Shown here: positions 9,160-17,152 of the stretch, one piece after another
Layout of the letters: every line of letters begins with the position of its first letter
Position numbering within the stretch: position 1 is the stretch's first letter
Assembly: GCA_946404405.1 (NCBI GenBank)
Contig: CAMJDL010000001.1
Span: 1-64,000, forward strand
Direction of reading: 5' to 3'
Length of the DNA stretch: 64,000 bases
Source: an uncultured Prevotella sp.
Lineage (GTDB): Bacteria; Bacteroidota; Bacteroidia; Bacteroidales; Bacteroidaceae
Program-made: the position numbers and the translations under genes
The notes under the pieces: model-generated
What the model was told of the DNA's origin: nothing
What the model saw: the letters and a program-made list of their open reading frames with translations, nothing else
Databases searched by the model: none

Positions 9160-9167
9160 CAAAAGTA
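9160..9167 (-). promoter_or_regulatory. -7 box for the 9114-to-130 operon
   Basis: The minus strand reads TACTTTTG followed by C, a match to the Bacteroidetes TAnnTTTG box. It ends 45 nt upstream of the start at 9114. The -33 region is overlapped by the repeated operator at 9189-9224. Confidence 0.7.
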
Positions 9168-9188
9168 CGGTTTGCTTGAAATGATTAT

Positions 9189-9224
9189 AGGGTGTTTTTG
9201 TGCAATAAAGGGCAGATTTGTATG
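9189..9224 (-). promoter_or_regulatory. Tandem operator TRCACA-N6-CCCT (two copies, 20-bp pitch)
   Basis: On the minus strand the proximal copy is TGCACAAAAACACCCT (9204-9189) and the distal copy CATACAAATCTGCCCT (9224-9209), exactly 20 bp apart. The proximal CCCT ends 21 nt before the -7 box. The same element at the same spacing occurs before the genes at 17028 and 20281, and in degenerate form before 20500. The hybrid regulator at 22957 is the obvious candidate binder. Confidence 0.65.
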
Positions 9225-9333
9225 ATTCCATCCTATTTTGTACGAAAGGAAAAGGCAGCCTGTACGAAAGGAACGTCATCTTTGAGTCGTTCCAACGTCA
9301 TCTTCCACCCGAAGATGAGTTACTTTGCGACTG

Positions 9334-9371
9334 TTCCGACGTCAGTTTACTGGGGCAAAGTGACGTCGGAA
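9334..9371. repeat. Inverted repeat in intergenic region
   Basis: Arms TTCCGACGTCA (9334-9344) and TGACGTCGGAA (9361-9371) are a perfect 11-bp inverted repeat around a 16-nt loop. The surrounding stretch 9270-9425 repeats GACGTC/GATGACTT-like words and carries no gene. I cannot assign a function. Confidence 0.6.
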
Positions 9372-9443
9372 GACCTTGTAGATGACTTCGGAACACCCTG
9401 AAGATGACTATGGAGCAACCCAAAAGTGATATGACTTTCGTCT

Positions 9444-9575
9444 GCTTATCGCTCGCGGCCTTCGAGCTTATTGCTTAAGCCTCGCTTGCTTATCGCTCAT
9501 GCCCCGCTTGCTTATCGCTCGTGCCTCGCTTGCTTATCGCTTAAAGGCTACGAGCTTATCGCTTGCGGTAGTGTC
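9444..9575. repeat. Six tandem 22-bp repeats (iteron-like)
   Basis: Six units of exactly 22 bp start at 9444, 9466, 9488, 9510, 9532 and 9554. Each begins GCTTATCGCT or a near match (unit 2 has GCTTATTGCT); the last 12 bp vary. They lie in the 667-bp gene-free stretch upstream of the VirE/BT4734-family gene. The 22-bp pitch (two helical turns) and the neighbouring replication-type helicase gene recall plasmid iterons. There are no unique spacers, so it is not a CRISPR array. Confidence 0.75.
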
Positions 9576-9649
9576 ATAATATTTATTTTCACTTTTTTAG
9601 ATAATCTGCCACCTTTCTTCTGTATCTACTATATATAAATGGTTTGACT

Positions 9650-9680
9650 GGTGGTGGTAGTATGATTGTAGGTGGTGGTT
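9650..9680. repeat. Left-flank TACTACCACC repeats of the VirE-family gene
   Basis: GGTGGTGGTAGTAT (9650-9663) and a partial copy GTAGGTGGTGGT (9668-9679) stand upstream of the gene at 9782. The 14-mer is identical to one at 11749-11762 beyond the gene, and its reverse complement is at 11701-11714. Confidence 0.7.
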
Positions 9681-9725
9681 TTTTATTATTTTCGATGGTC
9701 TTGCCTTTATTTTTAGCCAAAAATA

Positions 9726-9757
9726 TTTGGAAAATGACTTAAAATTTAGTATCTTTG
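9726..9757 (+). promoter_or_regulatory. Promoter of the VirE/BT4734-family gene
   Basis: TTTG at 9726-9729, 20 bp spacer, TATCTTTG at 9750-9757, a full Bacteroidetes promoter. It ends 24 nt before the ATG at 9782. Confidence 0.75.
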
Positions 9758-9781
9758 CAGTAAATATTAAAAGAAAAAGAC

Positions 9782-11674
9782 ATGAAATTGACATTAGTAC
9801 TTAGAGACAAGAAAAATGCGATGAAACTCTCGACGAGAACCATCGAGAATTTCATCGAGCGTATCAAAACCGACACCAAGGACGGTGCCGTAGCCCGTCG
9901 TCGCCGACAGCTCAGCTTCGGCAGTTATGTGATTGGTTACGACCGACAGTTTCCTTCACACCAGATTTATCCTTCCGCCGTTTTCGAGAAGGATGATAAT
10001 GATAATCTGCGTATGAAGACGTTCAACGGGGTGGTGGCACTGACCATTACAGGGTTAGATAACCCAGAAGACTTGGAAGCCGTGAAGCGGGCAGCCCAGA
10101 TTCTGCACTATACGCTGGCGGCCTTTGTCGGTCCTTCCGGTCACGAGGTCATTATCTTGGTGAAGATTGAAAAGGCCGGTGGCACTGGTTCTCCAATAAG
10201 TGGCACTTATTCGGTAATAACCCAGCCTTATCTGACGGAGGAGGAAGCTGACGTGCTCTGCCAGGAAGGTCACCGCTTAGCGGCTGCCCTCTATCAGACC
10301 ATCATACCGAAAGCCATCACGCGCGATCCGGTATCCGTGAAGAGCAACTTCCACATGCCATTAGACGAGACGCCTTTCTACAATCCAAAGGCCTTGGCAC
10401 TGCCTGTTAGTCCGAAGCCGACGGTGGCAGATCACGGGGCGGCGAATCATGGGGACGGTTCTCCTGATCACAGTCGCCTGTCGACGACGGATCAGGAGAA
10501 CCGTCCCCATGATCCTGATGTTAGCCGTAAGACGCAGCAGCTGATGGATTATCTGAATGAACATTATGCGTTCCGTTACAACTGCATCATGGGCTATACT
10601 GAGTATAAGGATAATAACCGTCAGTACATGGATTGGGAACCGGTGGATGACCGCACGCTGAAAGGTATGACGATGAAGGTGCGCCTCGCCGGTATCGATG
10701 CCCGCGACAACGATGTACGCCGTTATGTACAGTCGGATATGCTGCGCCTCTACGACCCCATCAACGATTACCTCTGGGAGCAGTACTTCAAATGGGACGG
10801 CAAGGACCATATCCGCAAGCTGGCGCGTACGGTACCCACGAAGAATCCGTACTGGGAGGAGTGGTTCTATACATGGTTCCTGGGTATGGTGCGTCAGTGG
10901 CAGGAGGGCAGCCGTGCCAAATACGGTAATCAGGCCGTGCCCCTGCTTATCTCCGCACAGGGCTGGAACAAGACGACGTTCTGCGAACAGTTGCTACCGC
11001 CGGAACTGAGTTTCGGCTACACGGGAAACCTGCAGATAGACGACAAGAAACAGGTGTTGCAGCAGATGGCGCAGATGCTGCTCATCAACCTCGACGAGTT
11101 CAATCAGATATCGCCCAAGACGCAGCAGGGCTTTTTGAAAAACATCATCACGCTGTCGTCGGTAAAGATCAAGCGCCCCTATGGCCGCCATGTGGAAGAC
11201 TTCCCGCGCCGTGCCTCGTTTATCGCCACCACGAACCAGACTGACGTATTGGCCGACCCCACGGGTAGCCGCCGTTTCCTGAGTGTGGAACTCATGGGTC
11301 CCATCGATGTCAGCACCCCGCCGAACTATGTGCAGCTGTATGCCCAGGCCATGCAGGCGCTCCATAACCATGAGCCTTACTTCTTCGGCCCCGCCGAGTC
11401 GCAGCAGATTCAGGAGTGGAACAAGAGGTTCAGCGTCAAGACGGCTGCCGAACAGTTCTTCTTCGACTATTTTGAGCCGGCAACGAACGATAACGAAGGT
11501 ACTTGGATGAGCGCTTCGGCTATTTTCAGTTTTCTCAAGGCAAAAGTTGGTGTTAGTTTGCTGAAACCCGACAATGTTTTAGCCTTTGGCCGCAGACTTT
11601 CGAACAATGCCGCCCTCAAAAAACGTATATCTAAGCGTGGTTCTGAGTACTTTGTGAAGTTGAAGACAACGTAG
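9782..11674 (+). CDS. BT4734-like / VirE-family P-loop protein (VapE-type helicase)
   Basis: The 630-residue protein has two halves. An N-terminal BT4734-like domain (about 15-200; SFGSYVIGYDRQFPSHQIYP, FNGVVALTI, GPSGHEVIILVKI, DPVSVKSNFHM) resembles primase-related modules. A C-terminal VirE/VapE ATPase domain (about 260-630) has a degenerate Walker A (SAQGWNKTTF), Walker B (LLINLDEF) and a sensor-like ATTNQ. The linker (about 205-250) contains a perfect 24-bp inverted repeat and reads as low-complexity protein. These proteins are widespread in Bacteroidales, usually beside DUF4248, HU-like and smalltalk genes; here those partners are 42 kb away (52436-53580). The gene is flanked by TACTACCACC repeats and interrupts a pectinase locus, so it was probably inserted. 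A later start at 9821 is possible. Confidence 0.8.
   Translation: MKLTLVLRDKKNAMKLSTRTIENFIERIKTDTKDGAVARRRRQLSFGSYVIGYDRQFPSHQIYPSAVFEKDDNDNLRMKTFNGVVALTITGLDNPEDLEAVKRAAQILHYTLAAFVGPSGHEVIILVKIEKAGGTGSPISGTYSVITQPYLTEEEADVLCQEGHRLAAALYQTIIPKAITRDPVSVKSNFHMPLDETPFYNPKALALPVSPKPTVADHGAANHGDGSPDHSRLSTTDQENRPHDPDVSRKTQQLMDYLNEHYAFRYNCIMGYTEYKDNNRQYMDWEPVDDRTLKGMTMKVRLAGIDARDNDVRRYVQSDMLRLYDPINDYLWEQYFKWDGKDHIRKLARTVPTKNPYWEEWFYTWFLGMVRQWQEGSRAKYGNQAVPLLISAQGWNKTTFCEQLLPPELSFGYTGNLQIDDKKQVLQQMAQMLLINLDEFNQISPKTQQGFLKNIITLSSVKIKRPYGRHVEDFPRRASFIATTNQTDVLADPTGSRRFLSVELMGPIDVSTPPNYVQLYAQAMQALHNHEPYFFGPAESQQIQEWNKRFSVKTAAEQFFFDYFEPATNDNEGTWMSASAIFSFLKAKVGVSLLKPDNVLAFGRRLSNNAALKKRISKRGSEYFVKLKTT
10446..10513. 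repeat. Perfect 24-bp inverted repeat inside the VirE-family gene
   Basis: The arm at 10446-10469 (core GGGGACGGTTCTCCTGATC) is exactly complementary to 10490-10513 (core GATCAGGAGAACCGTCCCC), with a 20-nt loop. It is translated as part of the interdomain linker, codons 222-244. The word GGGGACGGTTCTC is, from memory, typical of REP-like palindromes mobilised by Y1 (RAYT) transposases; this needs a search. Confidence 0.85.
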
Positions 11675-11683
11675 CCACTTATT

Positions 11684-11762
11684 TACTACCACCTGTAAAA
11701 ATACTACCACCACCCTTGAATGCCCTTTAAACAAAGGCGTTTCATGAAGGTGGTGGTAGTAT
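11684..11762. repeat. Right-flank TACTACCACC repeats, possible bidirectional terminator
   Basis: TACTACCACC (11684-11693), then ATACTACCACCACC (11701-11714) facing its exact reverse complement GGTGGTGGTAGTAT (11749-11762). The inverted pair could form a hairpin between the two convergent genes (stops at 11674 and 11792). The same words flank the left side of the gene at 9650-9680. Confidence 0.7.
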
Positions 11763-11791
11763 TTATGAAAATCTGAAATTTTAAATACAGA

Positions 11792-14152
11792 TTACTTGGC
11801 AATCACCTTTCTTACTTGTTGACCGCGACGAACGATGTAGACGTGACCAGGCTGCATGGCGTTGACGGGACGGCCCTGCAGGTCGAAGACGGCACTATTC
11901 ATTATTTCATTATTCATTAGGCGCGTAGCGTCGCTAATGCTTGTGGCATCGCTGACGTGGATGCGGAGGGTGTCGGTTACAGATGTACCGCTCATGTCGC
12001 CACTCGACTTGATGACGAATTCGTAGTCGCCAGCTTGTTGTGGCGTTCCGCTCAGCGTGAATGTTTGGGCGGTCTTGTCAGTGGTAAATGTGAAACCGTC
12101 AGGTGCGGCATAGCTCTTGATACGCTCGCCATTGAGGTAGACGTATTGAAGGATGACCGACGTGCAGTTGTGCATCTGGCAGGTGACGTCGCTGATGGGC
12201 TGACCCAACTGAACGGTCTGTTCCTTTTGGCTCTCGCCGACGGTGTCGAAGCGCGAGGCCACAAAGTCGGGCAGATAGTAGCCCAAGTGGGGTGGCTGGT
12301 TGTAGCCGACGTTCTGCCAGGCGACAGACATCCGGTAGACGTGGTCGTGCATCAGCGTGGGCACACGCAGTTTGGTAGTCGTGGTGGTGGTGAAGATATT
12401 GATGGTGGCAGAGTCAGACTTGTCGAACATGAAGATCTCCTCGCGCCAGTCGCCCAAGATGTCGGCAATGAGCAGCGGATTGGCCTTCGAACCATAGGTG
12501 GCCGAATGACCATAATCGCCAGTGGTGAGCAGGCGGCTCCACTTGCCATTGTTCACAGCGCCCTTGTCGAACAGTTCGTCGTAGGCATCTCCGTCCCAGT
12601 AGAGTCGGAAATTGTAGAAGGGGTAATCCTTGGTATAGTGAGCGGCCACTTGGTCGTTACTGTCGTAGATGTTCTGCGTCGAATTATAGTCATCGCTATG
12701 CCAGTATTCAAAACCACGATGGTTCGACAGAATGTCGGCAGCAATACCACGTCCGGTGTCTTTCTTGCCAGTGTGGTAGATAAGCAACTGGCCCGTCATA
12801 GCATCGCGCACGCTCCAGCCGTAGGGTGATTCCTCGTGAACCATCATCACCTCGAGACCTGGACGGTCGGGCATGAGATCGGAGAGGTGCAGGGCATCGC
12901 CATGTCCCAAACCGGTGGAGTGGAGCAGCTGGCCGTCGTTGTCGATAGCTGCCGAACCGTAGATAATCTCGTCGTAACCATCGCCGTCGACATCACCTAC
13001 TGCCAGCGAGTGACAGCCCTGTCCGTAGGCAGTGGCTTTGTAAGTCTGTGTGGTCTTGTTGCCAGCGGCATCGGTGACCTCCACCTCCGTAGGACTCAGG
13101 GAACCGTGCAGCCAACGGGTAGACAGTTTTTCGCCATCGAAGTCGACAGCCCATAGATAGGAACGGGTGTAGTAGCCACGGCACATGACGGCGGATGCTC
13201 CCTCGGGAGCTAAGTGTGCTACGCAGGCCAAGAAACGGTCGCAGCGGTTGCCATAGTCATCGCCCCACAAGCGGTTGGTGTTGGCATCGAGTGTCTTGAC
13301 TTCGCCAGTGGTGAATCCGCGGTTGGGGTTATACCAGACGGTGTGCAGTGCGCGCCCAGTGGTGCCCTCAAATACGGTCAGATACTCGGCTCCGCTGAGC
13401 ACACGGCCTTGGGCGTTGGCATACTTCATGTTGTTGTTGGCCGACTTGATTTTATCGTCGTCGGCAGCCTGATTGACATAGTTGCCCTGTCCGTCCATGC
13501 TGCCCTGAGCCGTCTTGCAGATGAGCTCGGCCCGTCCGTCACCATTAAAGTCGTAGACCAGGAACTGCGTGTAGTGGGCGCCGGCACGGATGTTGGCACC
13601 CAAATCTACGCGCCACATCTTGGTACCGTCCATCTTGTAGGCATCGAGGTAGACGTTACCCGTCTTTCCGGCATTGGAGTTGTCCTGACAGTTAGAGGGG
13701 TCCCACTTCACAATCAGTTCGTACTGACCATCGCCGTCGAGGTCGGCTACCGAACAGTCGTTGGGGAAGTAGTGGTAACCCGTCTGTGAGGCAGGACGGT
13801 CAAGTCGCAGGCTGCGGTAGATGTCGGTCCAGCGCACGACAGCAGCACTGGTGTCTACAGGCTCACCGCCAACTTTCGTCACCACCTGATATCGGCTCTC
13901 GTCGGTACCGCCCGTCACACTGACGTTGGTCACCGTGAGGTCCTTGGCCGAAGACAGGGGCGTACCGTCGCGCAACAGGTCGAAGGTGGTGTTCTCGGCA
14001 TCGGTGGCCAACAGTCGCCAGCTGACGAAAGTACTTGTGCCATTCTTGACGGCCACCAGACCACGGTCCAGCTTCTCGAGTTGAACCGACTGCGCCCCTG
14101 CACTATGGACGGATAGTGCAGAGGCGAGCAGGATAGTCAGTAGGTTCTTCAT
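11792..14152 (-). CDS. Secreted rhamnogalacturonan lyase, PL11 family
   Basis: The 786-residue protein has a signal peptide (MKNLLTILLASALSVHSAGA) and the PL11 eight-bladed beta-propeller signature. It opens LEKLDRGLVAVKNG.TFVSWRLL and carries repeated calcium-binding loops (DLDGDGQYELIVKWDPSN, DFNGDGRAELICKTA, DVDGDGYDEIIYG) and DILGDWREE. It should cleave the alternating rhamnose-galacturonate backbone, complementing PL4. The C-terminus has an Ig-like domain and a sorting tail (VFDLQGRPV, VYIVRRGQQ). Just before that tail, residues 745-753 (LMNNEIMNS) are encoded by a 7/8-bp repeat (11895-11920). The start is 29 nt after the stop of 14182-17028, so the two form an operon. Confidence 0.88.
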   Translation of the reverse strand: MKNLLTILLASALSVHSAGAQSVQLEKLDRGLVAVKNGTSTFVSWRLLATDAENTTFDLLRDGTPLSSAKDLTVTNVSVTGGTDESRYQVVTKVGGEPVDTSAAVVRWTDIYRSLRLDRPASQTGYHYFPNDCSVADLDGDGQYELIVKWDPSNCQDNSNAGKTGNVYLDAYKMDGTKMWRVDLGANIRAGAHYTQFLVYDFNGDGRAELICKTAQGSMDGQGNYVNQAADDDKIKSANNNMKYANAQGRVLSGAEYLTVFEGTTGRALHTVWYNPNRGFTTGEVKTLDANTNRLWGDDYGNRCDRFLACVAHLAPEGASAVMCRGYYTRSYLWAVDFDGEKLSTRWLHGSLSPTEVEVTDAAGNKTTQTYKATAYGQGCHSLAVGDVDGDGYDEIIYGSAAIDNDGQLLHSTGLGHGDALHLSDLMPDRPGLEVMMVHEESPYGWSVRDAMTGQLLIYHTGKKDTGRGIAADILSNHRGFEYWHSDDYNSTQNIYDSNDQVAAHYTKDYPFYNFRLYWDGDAYDELFDKGAVNNGKWSRLLTTGDYGHSATYGSKANPLLIADILGDWREEIFMFDKSDSATINIFTTTTTTKLRVPTLMHDHVYRMSVAWQNVGYNQPPHLGYYLPDFVASRFDTVGESQKEQTVQLGQPISDVTCQMHNCTSVILQYVYLNGERIKSYAAPDGFTFTTDKTAQTFTLSGTPQQAGDYEFVIKSSGDMSGTSVTDTLRIHVSDATSISDATRLMNNEIMNSAVFDLQGRPVNAMQPGHVYIVRRGQQVRKVIAK
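11895..11920. repeat. Short tandem array in the PL11 coding region
   Basis: Units CTATTCA, TTATTTCA, TTATTCA, TTAGGCG are read in frame just before the sorting tail. One of the dispersed heptamer-type arrays. Confidence 0.55.
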
Positions 14153-14181
14153 TGTAAGAACTATAATTGCTTAAGACTCAA

Positions 14182-17028
14182 TTATTTAATGACAACCTTC
14201 TTGCCATTGACGATATATAAGCCTGGTTTCAGACTGTCGGTCTTATCGGCCACCTTGATACCAGTCAGCGTGTACACACCCTTGGCAGCAGCAACCTGTG
14301 CCTTTGTTGTGATGCTCTCGATGCCAGTGGTGGTGCCATTGAGACGTGAAGATACCTCGTTAATGCCCCACAATGCATTCTGCATCTGCTTGGCGGTGGT
14401 AGCTTCCTCAGCATTCTTGATGTAGCGGTTCAGCTTCACTGTCCAATAGCTGTCGGGATTGCTGGCAGCCTGTGTCTTGGCAGCAGCTACAGCAGCAGCG
14501 AGATCAGCCTTCGTGTCGTCCAGATATTTTGTCTCGTCACCCAGGAAGTAGATCTTGTTATTTCCAAATCCGAAACCGTTGGCACCAGCGTTGGCATAGT
14601 TGTCGCGTGCCTCGAGACCGAACTCAGCCTTAACAGGAGCCGTTCCGTTCTTCTTGAAGAATACAGAGTAGGTGGCATAGACCATGCCTGAATACTTGGT
14701 ACCGCTGACGTCACGTGTGAAGTAGCTGCCATCATTCTTGACGCCGTTATACCACTTCGAGATGGTGATAGAGTCGGCCACACCATCCTCGCCGAAGAAG
14801 AGGCGGATGTTGGGTGTAAAGATGGTGTCGTTCTCGAGCATCTCAGCAGCGGCAACCAGTTCAGCAACGCGCTCCTCAGAGATATAGGCTTCGGCACGAT
14901 ACTCATAGAGTCCCTCGTAGGTCAAGTCGACGGTCTGCCAGGCCTTACCGTCGAGCTGTACGGTAGTACCACGCCAGATGCTGGCACCATGACCTTGCGA
15001 CAGTGTCTCGTTGTCGCGAATCTCCCAGCGGCTGGCATCAGCAGCAACCATCCAGTTCCAGTTCTTGACAGGGGCGTCGAACGTGGTGACGTTGTTGTTG
15101 TTGGCAAAGTCGGAGAAGTCGGCATTCTTGATAAGAATCTCAGTAGGATTAGCACGTGAGGCTGTGGTAGCCTTGAACTCTTCCAAAGCCATCATGATGT
15201 CGGCAGTAGCAGCCGTAAAGGCTTCGCCCTGATTGGTGGCACTGATGCCGTCGACGAGAGCTTGTCCGGCATTGACGGCTGCCTGCAGAGCCGTACGCTT
15301 GCCGGCAGCAGCACCGGCATTGGCAGCATCGATCAGAGCGGCATTAGCGGTGGCAATGGCCTCTTTCAGTGCGGCTACGGGGGCATTCTGTGCGATGACG
15401 AAGCCACGGGCCTTACCTAAGGCATTCACTTGGTCGAGCAGTTCTTGTGTCTTCTCTTCGGTAACCTGTTCCTTGTCGAGTACATTACCCTCGGCATCGA
15501 TGATGGCGAGCGAAGCCTCGTAGACGGGCTGGGCAATGGCTATGGCGCGAGCCAGTGAGTCTTGTTCCCAAGGATAGCTGGTGGCGTTCAACTCGACAGG
15601 ATATTCAGTCAGACGCTTGTTCAGATTGACCTGCTGTACGATGAAAGCCTCCTTGCGGGCCTTGAACTCCATGTCCTCGGTGCTGCTGCCCAGCAGGTAC
15701 ACCTGTGGGTTGCGCAGACTGTAGCGGCCACCCTTCTTGTTCTCAAAGAATGGGAAGTGGAAACCTACCACCTTCTCAGTGCCTTCCTTAATCTCTGCAA
15801 TGGCATAATAGCGCTTCCAGTAGTAGCCGTTCAATGTGTCGGCAACGACGATGGTGTCGGTTCCGATAAAGAAGTAGGGGTTGTCGATGACAATGCTATG
15901 GTCTGTACCATAGGGGTTGGCACGATTGGCAGCAGCCACGGCCTGAGCCTCGATAGAGAAGAAGTATTTACCTGCGGGCAGATTGTCCAGTGCACCAGCC
16001 TTGGTACGCAGACCGGCATTGAGATTCAAGCTGGTCTGAATACCAGCAGAAGCGATGTAGCCGTCGCCAGCCTTGAACTCGAGATAGTCCTCATTGCCGG
16101 TAAAGCCCCAACGGCCACCTTCGAACGTCCAGTTGTCCTTATTGGCCAACTTGGCATAGTTATATTTGCCCCAAGTGGTCCAGTCGTTCAGATAGGTGGG
16201 GAACAGGTTGGCACCATTGGCATTCAGGAAAGCTGTCAGATACTCGCTGTTGAAAGCTTCGACGAAGTCTTGCATCTCGTCCTTGCTGTCGCGAACAGCC
16301 TCGTTGGCCAGTGCAGCCTTGAAGTCTTCTTCAATCCATGCTTTGAAGGCCTCGCGACCATTGGGCAGGTCAGGATCGGCCATCAACTTGTCGGCATAGG
16401 CCAGCAGACGGTCGGAGATACGGGTGTCAAACACCTCCATGGCCTGGTTAACGGCAAAACCTGCAAACATCGTTCCGGCATCCACCTTTGCAGCGTGAAT
16501 AACGATGACGTCGCCATCCTCTAACTCTACAGAATAGACGACTTGCTGCCATTCAGTACCAATCATCTCAGCCTGTGCCACCTGCTTGTCGTCGGCAACC
16601 TTTGCAATATCGCCAGTCTTATTGGCAAACACGTCGATGTAGTTGGCTGCACCGCTTGTCGTGGTGCTAGTGAAACCGCCTTCTGACTTTACCCAGAACG
16701 AAACGGTATATTCGCCTGCCGACAGTCCAGATACCTTATTTATTAAGGCACAGCCATCCGTAGCCTCACTGCCCAAACTGATGACGGCATTGATACCATT
16801 GGGACCAGTGCTAGGATCTTTTGCCCAGAACTGTGTCATCAGTTCCTGGCCCAACTCGTTCTGCCAACCAGCGAAGCCGTTGTCACCCTGGTCGAAATTG
16901 CTGTTGGCTATCTGGTTCTTGCCAACCGTGACATACTTTGCCGTATGGGTGTACAGATACTGTCCCTGGGCGTACGCACCAACGGTCAATAACATGACCA
17001 TCAATTGTAAAAGTAATCTCTTTTTCAT
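14182..17028 (-). CDS. Large secreted protein of unknown function with CBM-like and FIVAR-like regions
   Basis: 948 residues; signal peptide MKKRLLLQLMVMLLTVGAYA. Residues about 35-200 look like a CBM4/9-type jelly roll (NSNFDQGDNGFAGWQNE, GEYTVSFWVKSEGG). A central segment (about 470-640) is rich in Ala/Glu/Leu with helical FIVAR-like repeats (AIATANAALIDAANAGAAAG, ALQAAVNAGQALVDGI). A second jelly-roll-like domain follows (ILIKNADFSDF, GLYEYRAEAYISEE). A helical stretch and a sorting tail (VYTLTGIKV, GLYIVNGKKVVIK) close the protein. No catalytic motif was recognised; a surface pectin-binding role is inferred from the fold type and the operon with PL11. The start at 17028 gives the signal peptide; the upstream frame runs into the promoter. 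Confidence 0.72.
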   Translation of the reverse strand: MKKRLLLQLMVMLLTVGAYAQGQYLYTHTAKYVTVGKNQIANSNFDQGDNGFAGWQNELGQELMTQFWAKDPSTGPNGINAVISLGSEATDGCALINKVSGLSAGEYTVSFWVKSEGGFTSTTTSGAANYIDVFANKTGDIAKVADDKQVAQAEMIGTEWQQVVYSVELEDGDVIVIHAAKVDAGTMFAGFAVNQAMEVFDTRISDRLLAYADKLMADPDLPNGREAFKAWIEEDFKAALANEAVRDSKDEMQDFVEAFNSEYLTAFLNANGANLFPTYLNDWTTWGKYNYAKLANKDNWTFEGGRWGFTGNEDYLEFKAGDGYIASAGIQTSLNLNAGLRTKAGALDNLPAGKYFFSIEAQAVAAANRANPYGTDHSIVIDNPYFFIGTDTIVVADTLNGYYWKRYYAIAEIKEGTEKVVGFHFPFFENKKGGRYSLRNPQVYLLGSSTEDMEFKARKEAFIVQQVNLNKRLTEYPVELNATSYPWEQDSLARAIAIAQPVYEASLAIIDAEGNVLDKEQVTEEKTQELLDQVNALGKARGFVIAQNAPVAALKEAIATANAALIDAANAGAAAGKRTALQAAVNAGQALVDGISATNQGEAFTAATADIMMALEEFKATTASRANPTEILIKNADFSDFANNNNVTTFDAPVKNWNWMVAADASRWEIRDNETLSQGHGASIWRGTTVQLDGKAWQTVDLTYEGLYEYRAEAYISEERVAELVAAAEMLENDTIFTPNIRLFFGEDGVADSITISKWYNGVKNDGSYFTRDVSGTKYSGMVYATYSVFFKKNGTAPVKAEFGLEARDNYANAGANGFGFGNNKIYFLGDETKYLDDTKADLAAAVAAAKTQAASNPDSYWTVKLNRYIKNAEEATTAKQMQNALWGINEVSSRLNGTTTGIESITTKAQVAAAKGVYTLTGIKVADKTDSLKPGLYIVNGKKVVIK

Positions 17029-17068
17029 ACTGTTGTTTTGTTTTAATTGAGTTATGACTATAAATGAT

Positions 17069-17100
17069 TTCTGCCGCAAAAGTACGGCTTTGCGGCAGAA
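17069..17100 (-). promoter_or_regulatory. Promoter with -7 box inside a perfect palindrome
   Basis: The minus-strand -7 box TACTTTTG lies at 17084-17077. It is overlapped by a perfect 12-bp inverted repeat: TTCTGCCGCAAA (17069-17080) and TTTGCGGCAGAA (17089-17100) around 8 nt. The transcript start is expected near 17070, so the palindrome covers the promoter core. It may be an operator or a 5'-end mRNA hairpin. Confidence 0.7.
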
Positions 17101-17105
17101 TCAAT

Positions 17106-17141
17106 AGGGTAAAAATGTGTAAAATGGGATAAAATCGTGTA
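17106..17141 (-). promoter_or_regulatory. Tandem operator TRCACA-N6-CCCT before the 17028 operon
   Basis: The minus-strand proximal copy is TACACATTTTTACCCT (17121-17106), exactly 21 nt upstream of the -7 box. The distal copy TACACGATTTTATCCC (17141-17126) is 20 bp further and matches 12 of 16 positions. It has the same layout as at 9189-9224 and 20355-20390. Confidence 0.65.
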
Positions 17142-17152
17142 GAAGCGTCCTT

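Noticed and set aside
9444..9575. CRISPR array
   Set aside because: The 22-bp units are directly adjacent with no unique spacers, and no cas genes are present.
11957..12829. A 290-codon plus-strand frame opposite the PL11 gene
   Set aside because: It is antisense to a well-supported lyase, has no family features and no promoter; a shadow of the codon bias of the real gene.
15562..16524. A 320-codon plus-strand frame opposite the large secreted protein gene
   Set aside because: Antisense shadow with no start signals and no recognisable domains.
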